Assembly (NCBI GenBank): GCA_947488485.1
Contig: CANKZO010000137.1
Span: forward strand, 1-6,203
Source: Opitutia bacterium
GTDB taxonomy: Bacteria; Verrucomicrobiota; Verrucomicrobiae; Opitutales; UBA953
Length of the DNA stretch: 6,203 nucleotides
Reading direction: 5' to 3'
This document shows positions 5,950-6,203 of the stretch, piece after piece. Within the stretch, counting starts at the first letter, position 1; each line of letters opens with the position of its first letter. Below the pieces are notes generated by a model. It was not told the DNA's origin. It saw only the letters and a list, made by a program, of their open reading frames with translations, and did not search any database. The position numbers and the translations under genes were made by a program.

Positions 5950-6203
5950 ATGAACACATCCATTTTCCAGGGCTGTATCCCGGCGCTGATGACCCCCTGC
6001 CAACCCGATCGTGCGCCGAACTTTTCGGCCTTGGTCAAGAAGGGGCAGGCTCTGATCGCGGCGGGCATGAACGGGGTTGTGTACTGCGGCTCGATGGGGG
6101 ACTGGCCGCTACTGACCGACGAGCAACGCCAGGCAGGGGTGCGTCAACTGGCCGAAGCCGGAGTCCCGGTTATCGTCGGCACGGGGGCTCAGAACACCGC
6201 CCA
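5950..6203 (+). CDS. Dihydrodipicolinate synthase family, probable 1-pyrroline-4-hydroxy-2-carboxylate deaminase (3' truncated)
   Basis: ATG at 5950-5952 opens a frame of 84 full codons with no stop before the window ends. The product starts MNTSIFQGCIPALMTPC, the first strand of the DapA/NAL barrel. It continues with LIAAGMNGVVYCGSMGDWPLLTDEQR, the equivalent of the GTTGE phosphate-loop region, changed here to GSMGDW, and then VPVIVGTGAQNTA. The catalytic Schiff-base Lys and YxxxxP Tyr would lie downstream, outside the window. A DapA-like protein beside hydroxyproline epimerase and dehydrogenase genes typically converts 1-pyrroline-4-hydroxy-2-carboxylate to 2-oxoglutarate semialdehyde, releasing ammonia. 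The altered loop argues against lysine biosynthesis. The gene lies 40 nt after the enolase-superfamily stop on the same strand, so it is likely cotranscribed. No strong ribosome binding site is seen. Confidence 0.85.
   Translation, partial: MNTSIFQGCIPALMTPCQPDRAPNFSALVKKGQALIAAGMNGVVYCGSMGDWPLLTDEQRQAGVRQLAEAGVPVIVGTGAQNTA

Overview
The window is high-GC bacterial DNA with five complete genes, two genes cut by its ends, and three copies of one short palindromic repeat. A secreted formylglycine-type sulfatase, mostly weak Shine-Dalgarno signals and intergenic repeats opening with GGGGTCAGGCC would fit Verrucomicrobiota or a related PVC lineage. That assignment is inference only; there is no rRNA or marker gene here.

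Layout: (i) 1-662, plus strand: the 3' end of an unrecognised gene, overlapping a small radical-SAM activase-like protein. (ii) 663-855: a convergent intergenic region with repeat copy 1 and a perfect 9-bp hairpin just past the sulfatase stop. (iii) 856-2166, minus strand: a complete exported sulfatase. (iv) 2167-2451: a divergent intergenic region with repeat copy 2. (v) 2452-4661, plus strand: a proline racemase/4-hydroxyproline 2-epimerase and, 5 nt later, a DadA-like FAD amine dehydrogenase. (vi) 4662-4805: repeat copy 3, ending 12 nt before the next start codon. (vii) 4806-5909: an enolase-superfamily protein of the hydroxyproline-betaine epimerase/cis-3-hydroxyproline dehydratase type. 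(viii) 5950-6203: the 5' end of a dihydrodipicolinate-synthase-family gene, running off the window.

The right half reads as a hydroxyproline catabolic cluster. The epimerase would turn trans-4-hydroxy-L-proline into cis-4-hydroxy-D-proline. The flavoprotein would oxidise that to 1-pyrroline-4-hydroxy-2-carboxylate. The DHDPS-family enzyme would deaminate and dehydrate this to 2-oxoglutarate semialdehyde. The enolase-superfamily member is not needed for that route, so it suggests a second substrate, such as cis-3-hydroxy-L-proline or a hydroxyproline betaine. With the sulfatase next door, the locus may serve growth on hydroxyproline-rich, sulfated extracellular material. The most unusual structure in the window is the family of 92-93 bp palindromic repeats, one in each of the three larger intergenic gaps.
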